Positions 36,595 to 45,146 are shown, counted from the first letter of the stretch. The stretch is 64,000 nt of DNA from Streptomyces coeruleorubidus (GCF_028885415.1 NZ_CP118527.1:310001-374000), one strand, 5' to 3'. Numbers and translations: made by a program. The notes: generated by a model from the sequence alone, not told the origin.

Positions 36595-38022
36595 ATGCGC
36601 CGCGCTTGGCTCCTGGCCCTCACCCTGTTCATCGCCCTGCTGCCGCAGACGTTTCTGACCGGCAGCGCACACGCGGCGACTGTCACTATCGCAAACGCCA
36701 CCCAGTTCACCGACACCACGGGTGCGGTGGTGCACGCCCACGGTGGTGGCGTGATCAAGGTCGGCTCGTACTACTACTGGTTCGGTGAGAACCGCAACGA
36801 GGACAACACCTTCCGGTACGTCTCCGCGTACCGCTCGACCGACCTGAAGAGGTGGGAGTTCAGACGCCACGTCCTGACCCAGGCGACCGACCCCGAGCTG
36901 GCCGTCGCCAACATCGAGCGGCCCAAGGTGATTTTCAACAGCACCACCGGCAAGTTCGTGATGTGGATGCACAAGGAGAACGGCAGCGACTACAACCAGG
37001 CCCGCGCGGCCGTCGCCGTCTCCGACACCGTCGACGGCGACTACACCTGGCAGGGCAGCTTCCGCCCGCTGGGCTACATGTCCCGTGACATCACGCTGTT
37101 CCGGGACGACGACGGCACCGGCTACATGATCTCCGCGGCCAACAACAACCGCGACCTGCACGTCTACCGCCTCAGCGCCGACTACCTGACCGTCGAGAGC
37201 CGGGTCCAGCTGCTGTGGCCGGGCCAACTGCGTGAGGCCCCGGCGATGTTCAAGCGCAACGGCGTCTACTTCCTGCTCACCTCCGGCGCCACCGGCTGGA
37301 ACCCCAACCAGCAGAAGTACGCCACCGCCAGCAGCGTCACCGGCACCTGGAGCGAGCCACAGAACATCGGCGACTCCACCGCGTACGGCTCCCAGACCGC
37401 CTACGTCCTGCCCGTGCAGGGCACCTCCGGCACCGAGTACCTGTACATGGGCGACCGTTGGGGCAACTCCTTCGCCCAGAACGTGAACGCCTCCAAGTAC
37501 GTCTGGCTGCCGCTGGAGTTCCCCACCGACACCACCATGACCATGGACTGGTTCCCGCAGCTCTCCATCGACACCGCCACCGGCAAGGTCGACGGCGTCG
37601 GCGGACCGTGGGAGACCCTCGCCGCCCGCCACAGCGGCAAGTGCGTCGACGTACCGAGCAGGTCCGTGGACAACGGGATCCAGCTCACCCAGTACACCTG
37701 CAACGGCGGTATGAACCAGGCCTGGTGGTTCAAGGACCTCGGCAGCGGATACGTCCAGCTCATGGCCAAGCACAGCGGCAAGTGCATGGACGTGGCCGAC
37801 AACTCCACCGCCGACGGCAACAAGATCATCCAGTGGCCCTGCTCCAGCGGCTCCAACCAGCAGTGGCAGCTCCAGGACGCCGGCGACGGCTACGTCCGCC
37901 TGGTCTCCCGGCTCAGCGGCAAGTGCCTGGAGGTCAGCGCCGCGTCCACCACCAACGGCGCCAAGCTGGTCCAGTTCACCTGCGGCACCGGCACCCACCA
38001 GCAGTTCAAGCGCGGAGCCTGA
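36595..38022 (+). CDS. Secreted GH43 galactan 1,3-beta-galactosidase-like enzyme with CBM13
   Basis: A 475-residue secreted enzyme. It starts at the ATG at 36595 (GGAGG upstream) with the signal LLALTLFIALLPQTFLTGSAHA. The GH43 domain has the subfamily-24 look of exo-beta-1,3-galactanases: TQFTDTTGAVVHAHGGGVIK, YYYWFGENRNEDNTFRYVSA, STDLKRWEF. The C-terminal 130 residues are a ricin trefoil (three HSGKCxDV repeats). The same GH43-CBM13 architecture is known in streptomycete exo-1,3-galactanases that trim arabinogalactan backbones. It is the first gene to the right of the paired operators. Confidence 0.85.
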   Translation: MRRAWLLALTLFIALLPQTFLTGSAHAATVTIANATQFTDTTGAVVHAHGGGVIKVGSYYYWFGENRNEDNTFRYVSAYRSTDLKRWEFRRHVLTQATDPELAVANIERPKVIFNSTTGKFVMWMHKENGSDYNQARAAVAVSDTVDGDYTWQGSFRPLGYMSRDITLFRDDDGTGYMISAANNNRDLHVYRLSADYLTVESRVQLLWPGQLREAPAMFKRNGVYFLLTSGATGWNPNQQKYATASSVTGTWSEPQNIGDSTAYGSQTAYVLPVQGTSGTEYLYMGDRWGNSFAQNVNASKYVWLPLEFPTDTTMTMDWFPQLSIDTATGKVDGVGGPWETLAARHSGKCVDVPSRSVDNGIQLTQYTCNGGMNQAWWFKDLGSGYVQLMAKHSGKCMDVADNSTADGNKIIQWPCSSGSNQQWQLQDAGDGYVRLVSRLSGKCLEVSAASTTNGAKLVQFTCGTGTHQQFKRGA

Positions 38023-38153
38023 CCCACCCGCCCGACTTCCTGAGCGGAAACCTTCCAGGGCTCTCCCCCGGGAGTCCGCGCGCCAGCGCATGACTGACGA
38101 CACCAGCAGTTTCATCATTCGGCGGCTGATCGCCGTAACACGGAGGTAGTCCA

Positions 38154-40151
38154 ATGACGTCGAACCGCGATCTGTGGTCCCGCCGCAGATTCCTCACCAC
38201 AACCGGGGCGGTGACCCTGGGAGGCGCCGCCCTCAATCTCGTCGGAGGCCTCCCGCAGGCCCATGCGGCCGGCGTGGTGTCCTACGTCGACACCTCGAAG
38301 TCCACGTACGACAAGCTCGTACTGATGGTTGACGACAAGCCCTTCTACCACAGTGGGGTCCAGTTCCGGTACGAGAAGCACAAGTACACGTTCGGCTGGA
38401 CGGACGCCCAGTTGAAGCCGGTGCTCGGGATGATTCGCGACGACGGGTTCACCGTGGTGAACATCCCGATCTGGTGGTCGAAGGTGGAGACCTCGAAGGA
38501 CGTTTTCGACTTCACCGACATCGACCGGTACCTGGCCTGGTGCGGGGAGTACGGCCTCAAGCTGGAACTCCTGTGGTTCGGCCACGAATCGACCGGTTCG
38601 TCCATGGCGCCCCGGATGCCGGCCTACGTGATGAACGACTACCAGTTCGTGGTGAGGTCCGACGGCACCAGGCTGGTCCTGAACGGCAACCCTCTCCTGG
38701 ACAAGACCGACCCGAACCTGCTCGCCAGGGAGAAGTTCGTACTCGGCCGGCTCATGACCCACCTCGCGTCCGCCGACACCGCTCACACCGTCGTCGGCAT
38801 CCAGGTGCTGAACGAACCGAACGTGTCGAAGCAGCAGGGCGGCTCGTCCATCGACCGGAGCTACAGCACCTACAGCACGGACCGCTGGAACAGCGGCGGG
38901 TACACCGACGCGACGAAGTTCCGCAAGGACGTGCTGCTGAACTACCTGACCCAGCTGGGACAGGTGATCAAGCAGTCGGATTACTCGGTGTACACCCGGA
39001 CCAATATCGCCGGCAGCGGGGACACGGTGCCGGTCGCCGAGAACGAGGTCCTCAGGGCCCAGGGGACGTCGACCATCGACTTCTTCGGGAAGGACCCGTA
39101 CACCACGGGCCTCGACACGCTCTACAACTACGGGAGGGACGCCGTCTGGGCCCAGGGGAAGAACTTCCCCATGATCATGGAGAACTTCGGAGGAACCCCG
39201 GCAGCGGACGTCGAGAAGTTCAACGGCATCGCCGGCAACACCGCCTTCAATCTGTACGCCGCCCTGGACCCTGACTCCAGCACGGGCAGCAGCAACCACG
39301 GCTTGTACGACTTCAACCCCACCACCAAGGTGGTCACCCGCAAGGCCGTCTCGGACAAGGTCGCCCGGCTCAACCACGTGCTGAACAAGATCCATCGGGA
39401 CCTCGCCAGCAAGCTTCCGGTGGAACGCGGCGGAACCAACCTGCAGACGTTCAACCGGAGCGCGACCGCCAGCACCACCACCACCAAACCCGTGGGCGGC
39501 GTGGACATCACGTTCACGACATCGAGCGGTGCGCAGGCACTCGCCGTCAGGCGCGGTGCGGCCGAGTTCGCTCTCACCACCACGACCCAGGCCACGTTCA
39601 CACTGCCGGGCACCACCGGCGTCGTACGGTCCGTCGAGGCCGGACGCTACGACGCAAACGACAACTGGGTGAAGGCCGGCACCAAGACGTACAGCACGGT
39701 CTCGGGGAACACCGCCATCGACCTGGCAGCCGGCGAATGCGTGCGGGTCCTCTACCTGGTCAGCGGCGCGACCTACAAGCTCAGGCACTCCTCCTCGGGC
39801 CAGTACCTCGACACCGACCTCAACGGTGCGGTCCTGCTGGCGGCCAAGAGCACCTACGACGACCAGGACTGGATCGTCGCCCAGGACTCGTCCGGATCCT
39901 GGACCATCAAGAACGCCAGGACGGGGCGCAACTACCTGGAAACCGTGTCCAGCAACAACGGCGTCATCTGGAATTCCGGCACCATCTCGGCCAGCTCACT
40001 GTGGACCCTGGAAGGGGTTGCGACAGGCGGGCTCCGCGTGAACAACAACCAGACCGGAAGGGCGTACCTGTACAGGACCTCGGCGGGTGAGGTGAAGTGG
40101 AACACCGGAACGCAGGACACGAGCACGGTCTGGGTGTTTGAAGCGAAGTAG
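38154..40151 (+). CDS. Secreted clan-A glycoside hydrolase (GH5/GH35/GH42-like) with ricin-like tail
   Basis: A 665-residue protein with a Tat signal (SRRRFLTTTGAVTLGGAAL). The TIM-barrel region has FHSGVQFRYEKHKYTFGW-like start sequence, the acid/base pair VLNEPNVS (Glu at about residue 221) and a nucleophile candidate in FPMIMENFGGTP. This fits a retaining clan-A beta-glycosidase similar to GH35/GH42 enzymes, but I cannot fix the family. A beta domain follows, then a C-terminal trefoil-like module (YKLRHSSSGQYLDTDLNGAV, ITKNARTGRNYLETVSS-like). It is transcribed with the GH43 gene 131 bp upstream and ends in a very strong terminator. Confidence 0.78.
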   Translation: MTSNRDLWSRRRFLTTTGAVTLGGAALNLVGGLPQAHAAGVVSYVDTSKSTYDKLVLMVDDKPFYHSGVQFRYEKHKYTFGWTDAQLKPVLGMIRDDGFTVVNIPIWWSKVETSKDVFDFTDIDRYLAWCGEYGLKLELLWFGHESTGSSMAPRMPAYVMNDYQFVVRSDGTRLVLNGNPLLDKTDPNLLAREKFVLGRLMTHLASADTAHTVVGIQVLNEPNVSKQQGGSSIDRSYSTYSTDRWNSGGYTDATKFRKDVLLNYLTQLGQVIKQSDYSVYTRTNIAGSGDTVPVAENEVLRAQGTSTIDFFGKDPYTTGLDTLYNYGRDAVWAQGKNFPMIMENFGGTPAADVEKFNGIAGNTAFNLYAALDPDSSTGSSNHGLYDFNPTTKVVTRKAVSDKVARLNHVLNKIHRDLASKLPVERGGTNLQTFNRSATASTTTTKPVGGVDITFTTSSGAQALAVRRGAAEFALTTTTQATFTLPGTTGVVRSVEAGRYDANDNWVKAGTKTYSTVSGNTAIDLAAGECVRVLYLVSGATYKLRHSSSGQYLDTDLNGAVLLAAKSTYDDQDWIVAQDSSGSWTIKNARTGRNYLETVSSNNGVIWNSGTISASSLWTLEGVATGGLRVNNNQTGRAYLYRTSAGEVKWNTGTQDTSTVWVFEAK

Positions 40152-40189
40152 GCGGTACCCCCGCGTCGCGGGGTGGTCTGATCAGCGGG

Positions 40190-40230
40190 GTGTCCGGTTC
40201 GCCGGCCGTGACGGCCGGCGAACCGGACAC
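40190..40230 (+). terminator. 18-bp perfect-stem terminator
   Basis: GTGTCCGGTTCGCCGGCC (40190-40207) pairs perfectly with 40213-40230 around a GTGAC loop. It follows the glycoside hydrolase gene and precedes the fused regulator's promoter, so that regulator is a separate transcription unit. Confidence 0.88.
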
Positions 40231-40310
40231 CGTCGTCTCGGGCGCCCGTCACATATGTACACGGTGCATGGCGGGCCCCGATCACCGAGGGTGTCCGTCC
40301 TCGCGAAATA

Positions 40311-40335
40311 TTCGAACGTACGTCTGTGTAATGAT
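40311..40335 (+). promoter_or_regulatory. Putative leaderless promoter with palindrome before the AbiEi-LacI gene
   Basis: TTCGAACGTACGT (40311-40323, containing the palindrome ACGTACGT at 40316-40323) is followed by TAATGAT (40329-40335), a possible -10 element only six bases before the ATG at 40342. No ribosome site is present, so the message may be leaderless. AbiEi proteins usually repress their own promoter through inverted repeats, and this palindrome is a candidate autoregulatory site. Confidence 0.4.
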
Positions 40336-40341
40336 TGCTGA

Positions 40342-42039
40342 ATGGGGCAGGCTGATGTGCTGAAGGCGCTGGAGGACAGGGCCGCCGACCAGTGGGGCCT
40401 GGTGACCACCGCCCAGGCGAAGCTGGACGGCGTGCAGGGAGTACAGCTCCTGAGGCTGGAGCGCGCCGGGCTGCTGGAGAGCGTCGGCCACGGGGTGTAC
40501 CGCATGGCCGCCTTCTCTCCGCCGGAGCACCTGAGGGTCAAGGTCGCATGGCTGCGGCTGGATCCCAGGACGCCGGTGCGGCACCGCGACACCGAGAGCC
40601 CCAGGTCGGGCGTCGTCTCGCACGCCTCCGCGTGCGCGGTGCACGGACTGGGCGAGTGGCCTGCCGATCGCGTAGAGCTGACCGTTCAGGTACGCCGTAC
40701 CACCCGTGACGAGAGCGTGGTGCTGCACTGCGCGCGGACGGATGCCGAGGACATCACCGTCGTCGACGGCCTGCCCGTCACCACGGTGCGGCGGACCGTC
40801 GTCGACCTGCTGCGCGTCCGTGCCGACGCCGCCCGTGTCGGCGCGGTCGTCGCCGAAGCCGCTTCCCGTGGCCTGGTGGACGTCGACGACTTGGCGGCGC
40901 GGATCGGGTCCTTCGCCGGTGCCTACGGCCTGCCCGCGGAGGCGTCCGGTGCGCAACTGCTGCAGTTCCTGTGCGAGCGGGCGGGACGCCCCCTGCGCGT
41001 GAGGAAGGCCGAGCGGGCCGCCGCGGCGGGAACGGAACCGGAGAAGAAGCGGGCGACCATCTGGGAGGTGGCCCGGAGGGCCGGGGTGTCGCACCAGACC
41101 GTCTCCCGGTACCTCAAGAACGACGGCGGCATGAGGCCGGCGACGCGAGCGAGGATCGAGCGTGCCGTGGCCGAATTGAAGTACCGGCCCAACCTCATAG
41201 CGCGGTCCATGCGCACCCAGCGGTCCAACCGGATCACCATCGTGCTGCCCGAACTGAGCAGCTTCGTTCCGATTCCCTTGCTGAGGGGTGCGTCGGCCGC
41301 CGCGCACGAGGCCGGCTACCTGACGGACGTCATCGGCCTGGAGGGCGGGGAGTCGCGGCGAGCGCAGAGCGTGATGTCCCTGCTGGACGCCAAGCAGGCG
41401 GACGGCGTGCTGTCGCTGGTGCCGTTGGCGGACATGCCCGGCGGCGCCGAGGCCGGGCAACGGCCCGTCGTGGTGCTGGGCGAGTACGACGACAATCTGC
41501 ACTCCCGCGGGCGGCTGGCTGACGGGCGGCCCGCCGAACAGATCCTGCGTCACCTCGCGGACCAGGGGCACCGCCGGTTCCTCCACGTCGCCGGCTCGCA
41601 GGAGTGGGCCTCGGCGCGCAACCGGCGTGCGGTGTACGTGGAGGCGATCGAGCGGCTGGGCCTGGAGTCCTACGGCGTCATCGACGGCGACTGGTCGATG
41701 CGCTCCGGATACGACACCGCTCGGGACCTGCCGCCCGATTCCGGCGTGACGGCTGTGCTGGCCGCCAACGACTACGTCGCCATGGGTGTGATCCGCGGCT
41801 TCCAGGACCGTGGATGGCGCGTCCCGGAGGACGTCAGCGTGTTCGGCTGGGACAACGAGGAGTTCACCCAGTACTTCTCGCCGGCCATCTCGACGGTGCA
41901 CATCAACAAGGAAGAGGTCGGCCGCCGGGCGATGCTGTCACTGCTCGCCCTCCTGCGCGGCGAGCCCGCGCCCGTGACTGACGTCGACGACCTGTTCCGC
42001 ATCGTTCCGCGCGATTCGAGCGGCCCAGCCCCCCGGTAG
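40342..42039 (+). CDS. AbiEi antitoxin-domain / LacI-family fusion regulator
   Basis: A 565-residue protein in one uninterrupted frame. Residues about 1-213 are an actinobacterial AbiEi-type antitoxin: an N-terminal winged helix (DQWGLVTTAQAKLDGVQGVQ, RLERAGLLESVGHGVYRMAA) and the AbiEi core (VVSHASACAVHGLGEWPADR, ITVVDGLPVTTVRRTVVDLL). A short basic/alanine linker (about 214-236) leads to a complete LacI repressor: helix-turn-helix at about 238-284 (ATIWEVARRAGVSHQTVSRY), hinge YRPNLIARSMRTQRSNRITI and effector domain to about 550 (SVFGWDNEEFTQYFSPAIST). No AbiEii toxin is encoded nearby. The LacI half is a paralogue of the regulator at 32551. Two operators lie just downstream, before the oxidoreductase operon. 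The protein probably has two separate DNA-binding modules. Confidence 0.88.
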   Translation: MGQADVLKALEDRAADQWGLVTTAQAKLDGVQGVQLLRLERAGLLESVGHGVYRMAAFSPPEHLRVKVAWLRLDPRTPVRHRDTESPRSGVVSHASACAVHGLGEWPADRVELTVQVRRTTRDESVVLHCARTDAEDITVVDGLPVTTVRRTVVDLLRVRADAARVGAVVAEAASRGLVDVDDLAARIGSFAGAYGLPAEASGAQLLQFLCERAGRPLRVRKAERAAAAGTEPEKKRATIWEVARRAGVSHQTVSRYLKNDGGMRPATRARIERAVAELKYRPNLIARSMRTQRSNRITIVLPELSSFVPIPLLRGASAAAHEAGYLTDVIGLEGGESRRAQSVMSLLDAKQADGVLSLVPLADMPGGAEAGQRPVVVLGEYDDNLHSRGRLADGRPAEQILRHLADQGHRRFLHVAGSQEWASARNRRAVYVEAIERLGLESYGVIDGDWSMRSGYDTARDLPPDSGVTAVLAANDYVAMGVIRGFQDRGWRVPEDVSVFGWDNEEFTQYFSPAISTVHINKEEVGRRAMLSLLALLRGEPAPVTDVDDLFRIVPRDSSGPAPR

Positions 42040-42128
42040 GGCTCGGCCCCGTCAAGCATCCGGCGTGGCCTTCACCTTCAAGGCGCACCGCGCCTGACCT
42101 GGCGGGGGTCAGACTCTCACAGCAAAAT

Positions 42129-42140
42129 GTGAACGATCAC
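42129..42140. promoter_or_regulatory. LacI-type operator GTGAACGATCAC
   Basis: One mismatch from perfect dyad symmetry. It lies 236 bp before the oxidoreductase start, paired with the site 34 bp to its right. Confidence 0.72.
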
Positions 42141-42162
42141 TACGCAACTCTTGACCTCAAAG

Positions 42163-42174
42163 GTGACCGATCAC
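42163..42174. promoter_or_regulatory. LacI-type operator GTGACCGATCAC
   Basis: Second site of the pair before the oxidoreductase operon; a single deviation from perfect dyad symmetry. The 34-bp spacing nearly equals the 35 bp at 36313/36348. Confidence 0.7.
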
Positions 42175-42364
42175 TACGTTCTTGCTGCTGCCACGTCACG
42201 TCGGCGAGCGCCGGCTTCATCCGCGCGATGTCGCTCTGTTCGACCGCGCCCCCGTGAACGCCCCTGGTGGCACATCGACGTGTCGGAGAGGGAGACATGG
42301 CACGCCGAGGCCAGGACCCGGTGCCGCGCCCACCGCAGCACCCCAGCTTCTACGAGAGAGCCAC

Positions 42365-43490
42365 ATGACTGAGGACAGACAGCCTGTGAGGGTGGCGATT
42401 GTCGGCGCCGGAAACATTGCCGGTGGCTGCCACATGCCCGCCGTCCAGGCCCAGAACGGCGAAGCCACCGTCATCGCGGTCGTCGATGTCGACCAGGAAC
42501 GCGCCAAGGCCTTCGCCGCCCAGTGGGACATCCCCGCCGCATATGACGACCTCCGGCAGATGCTCCGGGAGGAGCGCCCCGACCTCGTCATCGTCTGCAC
42601 TCCCCCGGTCGCCCACCGCGAGGCCGTCACCACCTGCCTGGACGCCGGTGCGTGGGTGTGGTGCGAGAAGCCCCCCCCTTTCGGTCGCCGAGTACGACGC
42701 CGTCAGCGCCCACGAACGCGAGGGCGGCCCGTACGCCTCCTACGTCTTCCAGCATCGGTTCGGGTCAGCCGCCCGGGCTCTGCGGGAGCACATCCGCACC
42801 GGCAGCCTCGGCGCTCCCCTGGTCGGTGTCTGCCACACCCTGTGGTACCGGGACGACGCCTACTTCGACGTCCCGTGGCGCGGCAAGTGGGAGACCGAGG
42901 GCGGCGGTCCCACCATGGGCCACGGCATCCACCAGATGGACCTCATGCTGTCCTTGATGGGGGAATGGACCGAGGTCCGCGCCGCCGTAGGCACGTTGGC
43001 TCGCGATGTGGAGACCGAGGATGTCTCCATGGCGATGGTCCGCTTCGCCAATGGAGCCATGGTGTCCATGGTCAACAGCCTGCTCTCCCCCCGCGAGACC
43101 AGTTACCTGCGCTTCGACTTCCCGGAGGCCACGGTCGAGCTGTCCCACCTCTACGGCTACGACAACTCCCACTGGACGTGGACCCCCGCACCCCACCGGG
43201 CCGACGCCACGGCCGCAGAGCTGGGAGCACCGCTCGACGACGAGGCCAGTTCGCATGCCGCACAACTGCGCGTACTGCTGGGGTCGCTGCGCGCCGGAGA
43301 ACGCCCGGAGACCAGTGGTGACGACGGTCGCCGCGCCCTGGCCTTCATCGCCGCCCTGTACGAGTCGGCGACGACCGGGCGCGCCGTCACCCCGGACATG
43401 ATCACCACGGCCAACCCCTACTACCACTCCATGAACGGTCTCCTCGCCGCCGCCCAGGACAACGACGCCAAGGAGAAAACCGGTGTCTGA
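42365..43490 (+). CDS. Gfo/Idh/MocA family oxidoreductase (one frameshift at a C8 run)
   Basis: A dinucleotide-dependent oxidoreductase of about 375 residues. The Rossmann motif is VRVAIVGAGNIAGGCHMPAV, and the family's EKP motif is WVWCEKPP. The frame changes at 42671-42678, a run of eight Cs; with seven Cs the protein continues LSVAEYDAVSAHEREGGPYA in the second frame to 43490. The substrate domain has MGHGIHQMDLMLSLMG, with the catalytic-type Asp/His. It starts at the ATG at 42365. Members act on sugars and uronic-acid derivatives; together with the DUF6807 and cupin genes it suggests conversion of a pectin-derived sugar. Confidence 0.85.
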
Positions 43491-44406
43491 CGCCCACTTC
43501 AGGATCGAGCACGACGACGCCGGGACCGAGTTCGTGGTGTCGGCCGCAGGCACGGAGCTCGCCACGTACGTCTACCGGCCGGACAGTCCGCTCGAGGAAT
43601 CCCCCAAGCCGTATCTCTACCCGTTGAAGACCCTCTCCGGTGCGCCCGTGGGTGTCTACCGGCCCTGGGACCACCGCTGGCACAAGGGCCTGCAGATGAC
43701 CTGGTCGCACCTGTCCGGCGACAACTTCTGGGGCGGGCCCACCTTCGAACATGGCGCGCCCGGCCATGGCTACGTCTGGCGCGAGAACCACGGCCAGCAG
43801 GTACACCGCGCCTTCGACCGGCAGGACGACACCGGCAGCGAGGTGTCGGTCGTCCAGGCCCTGGACTGGTTCGCCTCCAGCGACGAGGTGTGGATCGACG
43901 AGACCCGCACCCTTCGCTTCCACAGCGCCGACACCGACGACGGTGTCTGGGCACTGGACTTCACCACCGCCCTGACCAACGTTCACCACGAGCCCCTGGC
44001 ACTGGGCAGCCCCACCACACACGGCCGCCCCAACGCCGGCTACACAGGACTGTTCTGGCGCGGACCCCGGGCCTGGACCGGCGCGGACGTCATCGCCGAC
44101 GGGGGCCATGAAGGCGACGCCGTCATGGGCACCCAGGGCGCCTGGGCGGCCATCACCGGCGAGCACGACGAGATCGACGGCGGTGCCACGGTACTCGCCT
44201 ACGCCGGCGCCACCAGCGCCTCCGTCCCGCTGAAGTGGTTCGCCCGCAGCAGCGCCTTCGCCTGTCTCAACCCGTCGCCCGCCTTCGACACCGAGATCAA
44301 GCTCGAACCCGGTGAGATCCTTCGCCTGAGCCACCGCTTCGTGTTCATCGACCGCACGGTGGGCCGCCGTGAACTCGAGCCGATCGCCCAGAGGTTCGCG
44401 CCATGA
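43483..44406 (+). CDS. DUF6807 (PmoA-like) family protein
   Basis: A 307-residue protein with no signal peptide, starting at a GTG with AAGGAG upstream that overlaps the oxidoreductase end by eight bases. Family landmarks are PKPYLYPLKTLSGAPVGVYR, PWDHRWHKGLQMTWSHLSGD, with the conserved DHRWHKGL, and NFWGGPTFEHG. Members of this family sit next to Gfo/Idh/MocA enzymes in sugar loci, but their chemistry is not established. The repeated histidines may bind a metal or sugar. Confidence 0.8.
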   Translation: MSDAHFRIEHDDAGTEFVVSAAGTELATYVYRPDSPLEESPKPYLYPLKTLSGAPVGVYRPWDHRWHKGLQMTWSHLSGDNFWGGPTFEHGAPGHGYVWRENHGQQVHRAFDRQDDTGSEVSVVQALDWFASSDEVWIDETRTLRFHSADTDDGVWALDFTTALTNVHHEPLALGSPTTHGRPNAGYTGLFWRGPRAWTGADVIADGGHEGDAVMGTQGAWAAITGEHDEIDGGATVLAYAGATSASVPLKWFARSSAFACLNPSPAFDTEIKLEPGEILRLSHRFVFIDRTVGRRELEPIAQRFAP

Positions 44407-45146
44407 CCGCACTCCCCGACTTCCCCGGAGCCGTGGGGCTCAGCCAGCTCGACGTGTACCCCTGGCCCACGGCGGACGACGAACACGGCGGCTCCCCCCA
44501 CATGCACCTCGTCTGCGCGGAGTGCTACGTCGTGGTCAGTGGCCGCGGTCGGCTGGAGACCCTCAACTACAGGGGCCACACGACGACCGAGCTGCGCCCC
44601 GGAGACACGGTCTGGTTCACCCCGGGCACGATCCACCGCGCCATCAACGACGAAGACCTGCGGGTGGTCGTCGTCATGCAGAACAGCGGCCTTCCCGAGG
44701 CGGGTGATGCGGTCATGACCTTCCCGCCCGCGCACCTCTCCGCCGAGACCTACCCGGACGCGGCCTCGCTCCTCGACGCCGACGGCAACCCCACCCCCGA
44801 GCGCGCCCGGGAACGCAGGGACCTGGCCGTCGAGGGGTTCAGGGAGCTGACGCGGCAGTGGCGGCGCGGCAACCGCTCGGCGTACGAGGACTTCTGCGCG
44901 GCAGCCGTGCGACTCGTCCAGCCACGCCTGGACGCCTGGGAGAAGACAGTCAACGACGCTGCGCTGGCCGCCGCACAGGCGGCGCTGTGGCAGATCAGCG
45001 CGCTGCGGAACGGCGACTTCAACCACCTGTTCAAGGCGACCGTCTCGCGTATCGCGCAACCGCCCCGGCAGACCCTGGGCATGTGCGGTTTCCTGCGCGC
45101 CTACGACCCGGTCCGCCGGGCCGGCACATCGGCCGAGCCTCAGTGA
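44403..45146 (+). CDS. Cupin domain-containing protein
   Basis: A 247-residue protein. The N-terminal cupin has GSPHMHLVCAECYVVVSGRG and PGDTVWFTPGTIHRAINDE, giving the His-His-Glu/His metal site of the two cupin motifs. The C-terminal 130 residues are helical and lack a recognised domain. It overlaps the DUF6807 gene by four bases (ATGA). Likely an isomerase, epimerase or sensor in the same sugar pathway; the exact function is unknown. Confidence 0.8.
   Translation: MTALPDFPGAVGLSQLDVYPWPTADDEHGGSPHMHLVCAECYVVVSGRGRLETLNYRGHTTTELRPGDTVWFTPGTIHRAINDEDLRVVVVMQNSGLPEAGDAVMTFPPAHLSAETYPDAASLLDADGNPTPERARERRDLAVEGFRELTRQWRRGNRSAYEDFCAAAVRLVQPRLDAWEKTVNDAALAAAQAALWQISALRNGDFNHLFKATVSRIAQPPRQTLGMCGFLRAYDPVRRAGTSAEPQ

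Larger units (their letters stand above)
42040..42364. other. Promoter region of the oxidoreductase/GH43 operon
   Basis: 325 bp containing the operator pair at 42129 and 42163. No gene is supported. Confidence 0.7.

Noticed and set aside
36460..39788. Two long minus-strand frames (564 and 557 codons) opposite the GH43 and GH5-like genes
   Set aside because: Antisense shadows of genes with signal peptides and catalytic motifs.
40342..41030. The AbiEi half as a free-standing abortive-infection antitoxin gene
   Set aside because: There is no stop codon or restart between it and the LacI half and no AbiEii partner, so it is annotated as a fusion.
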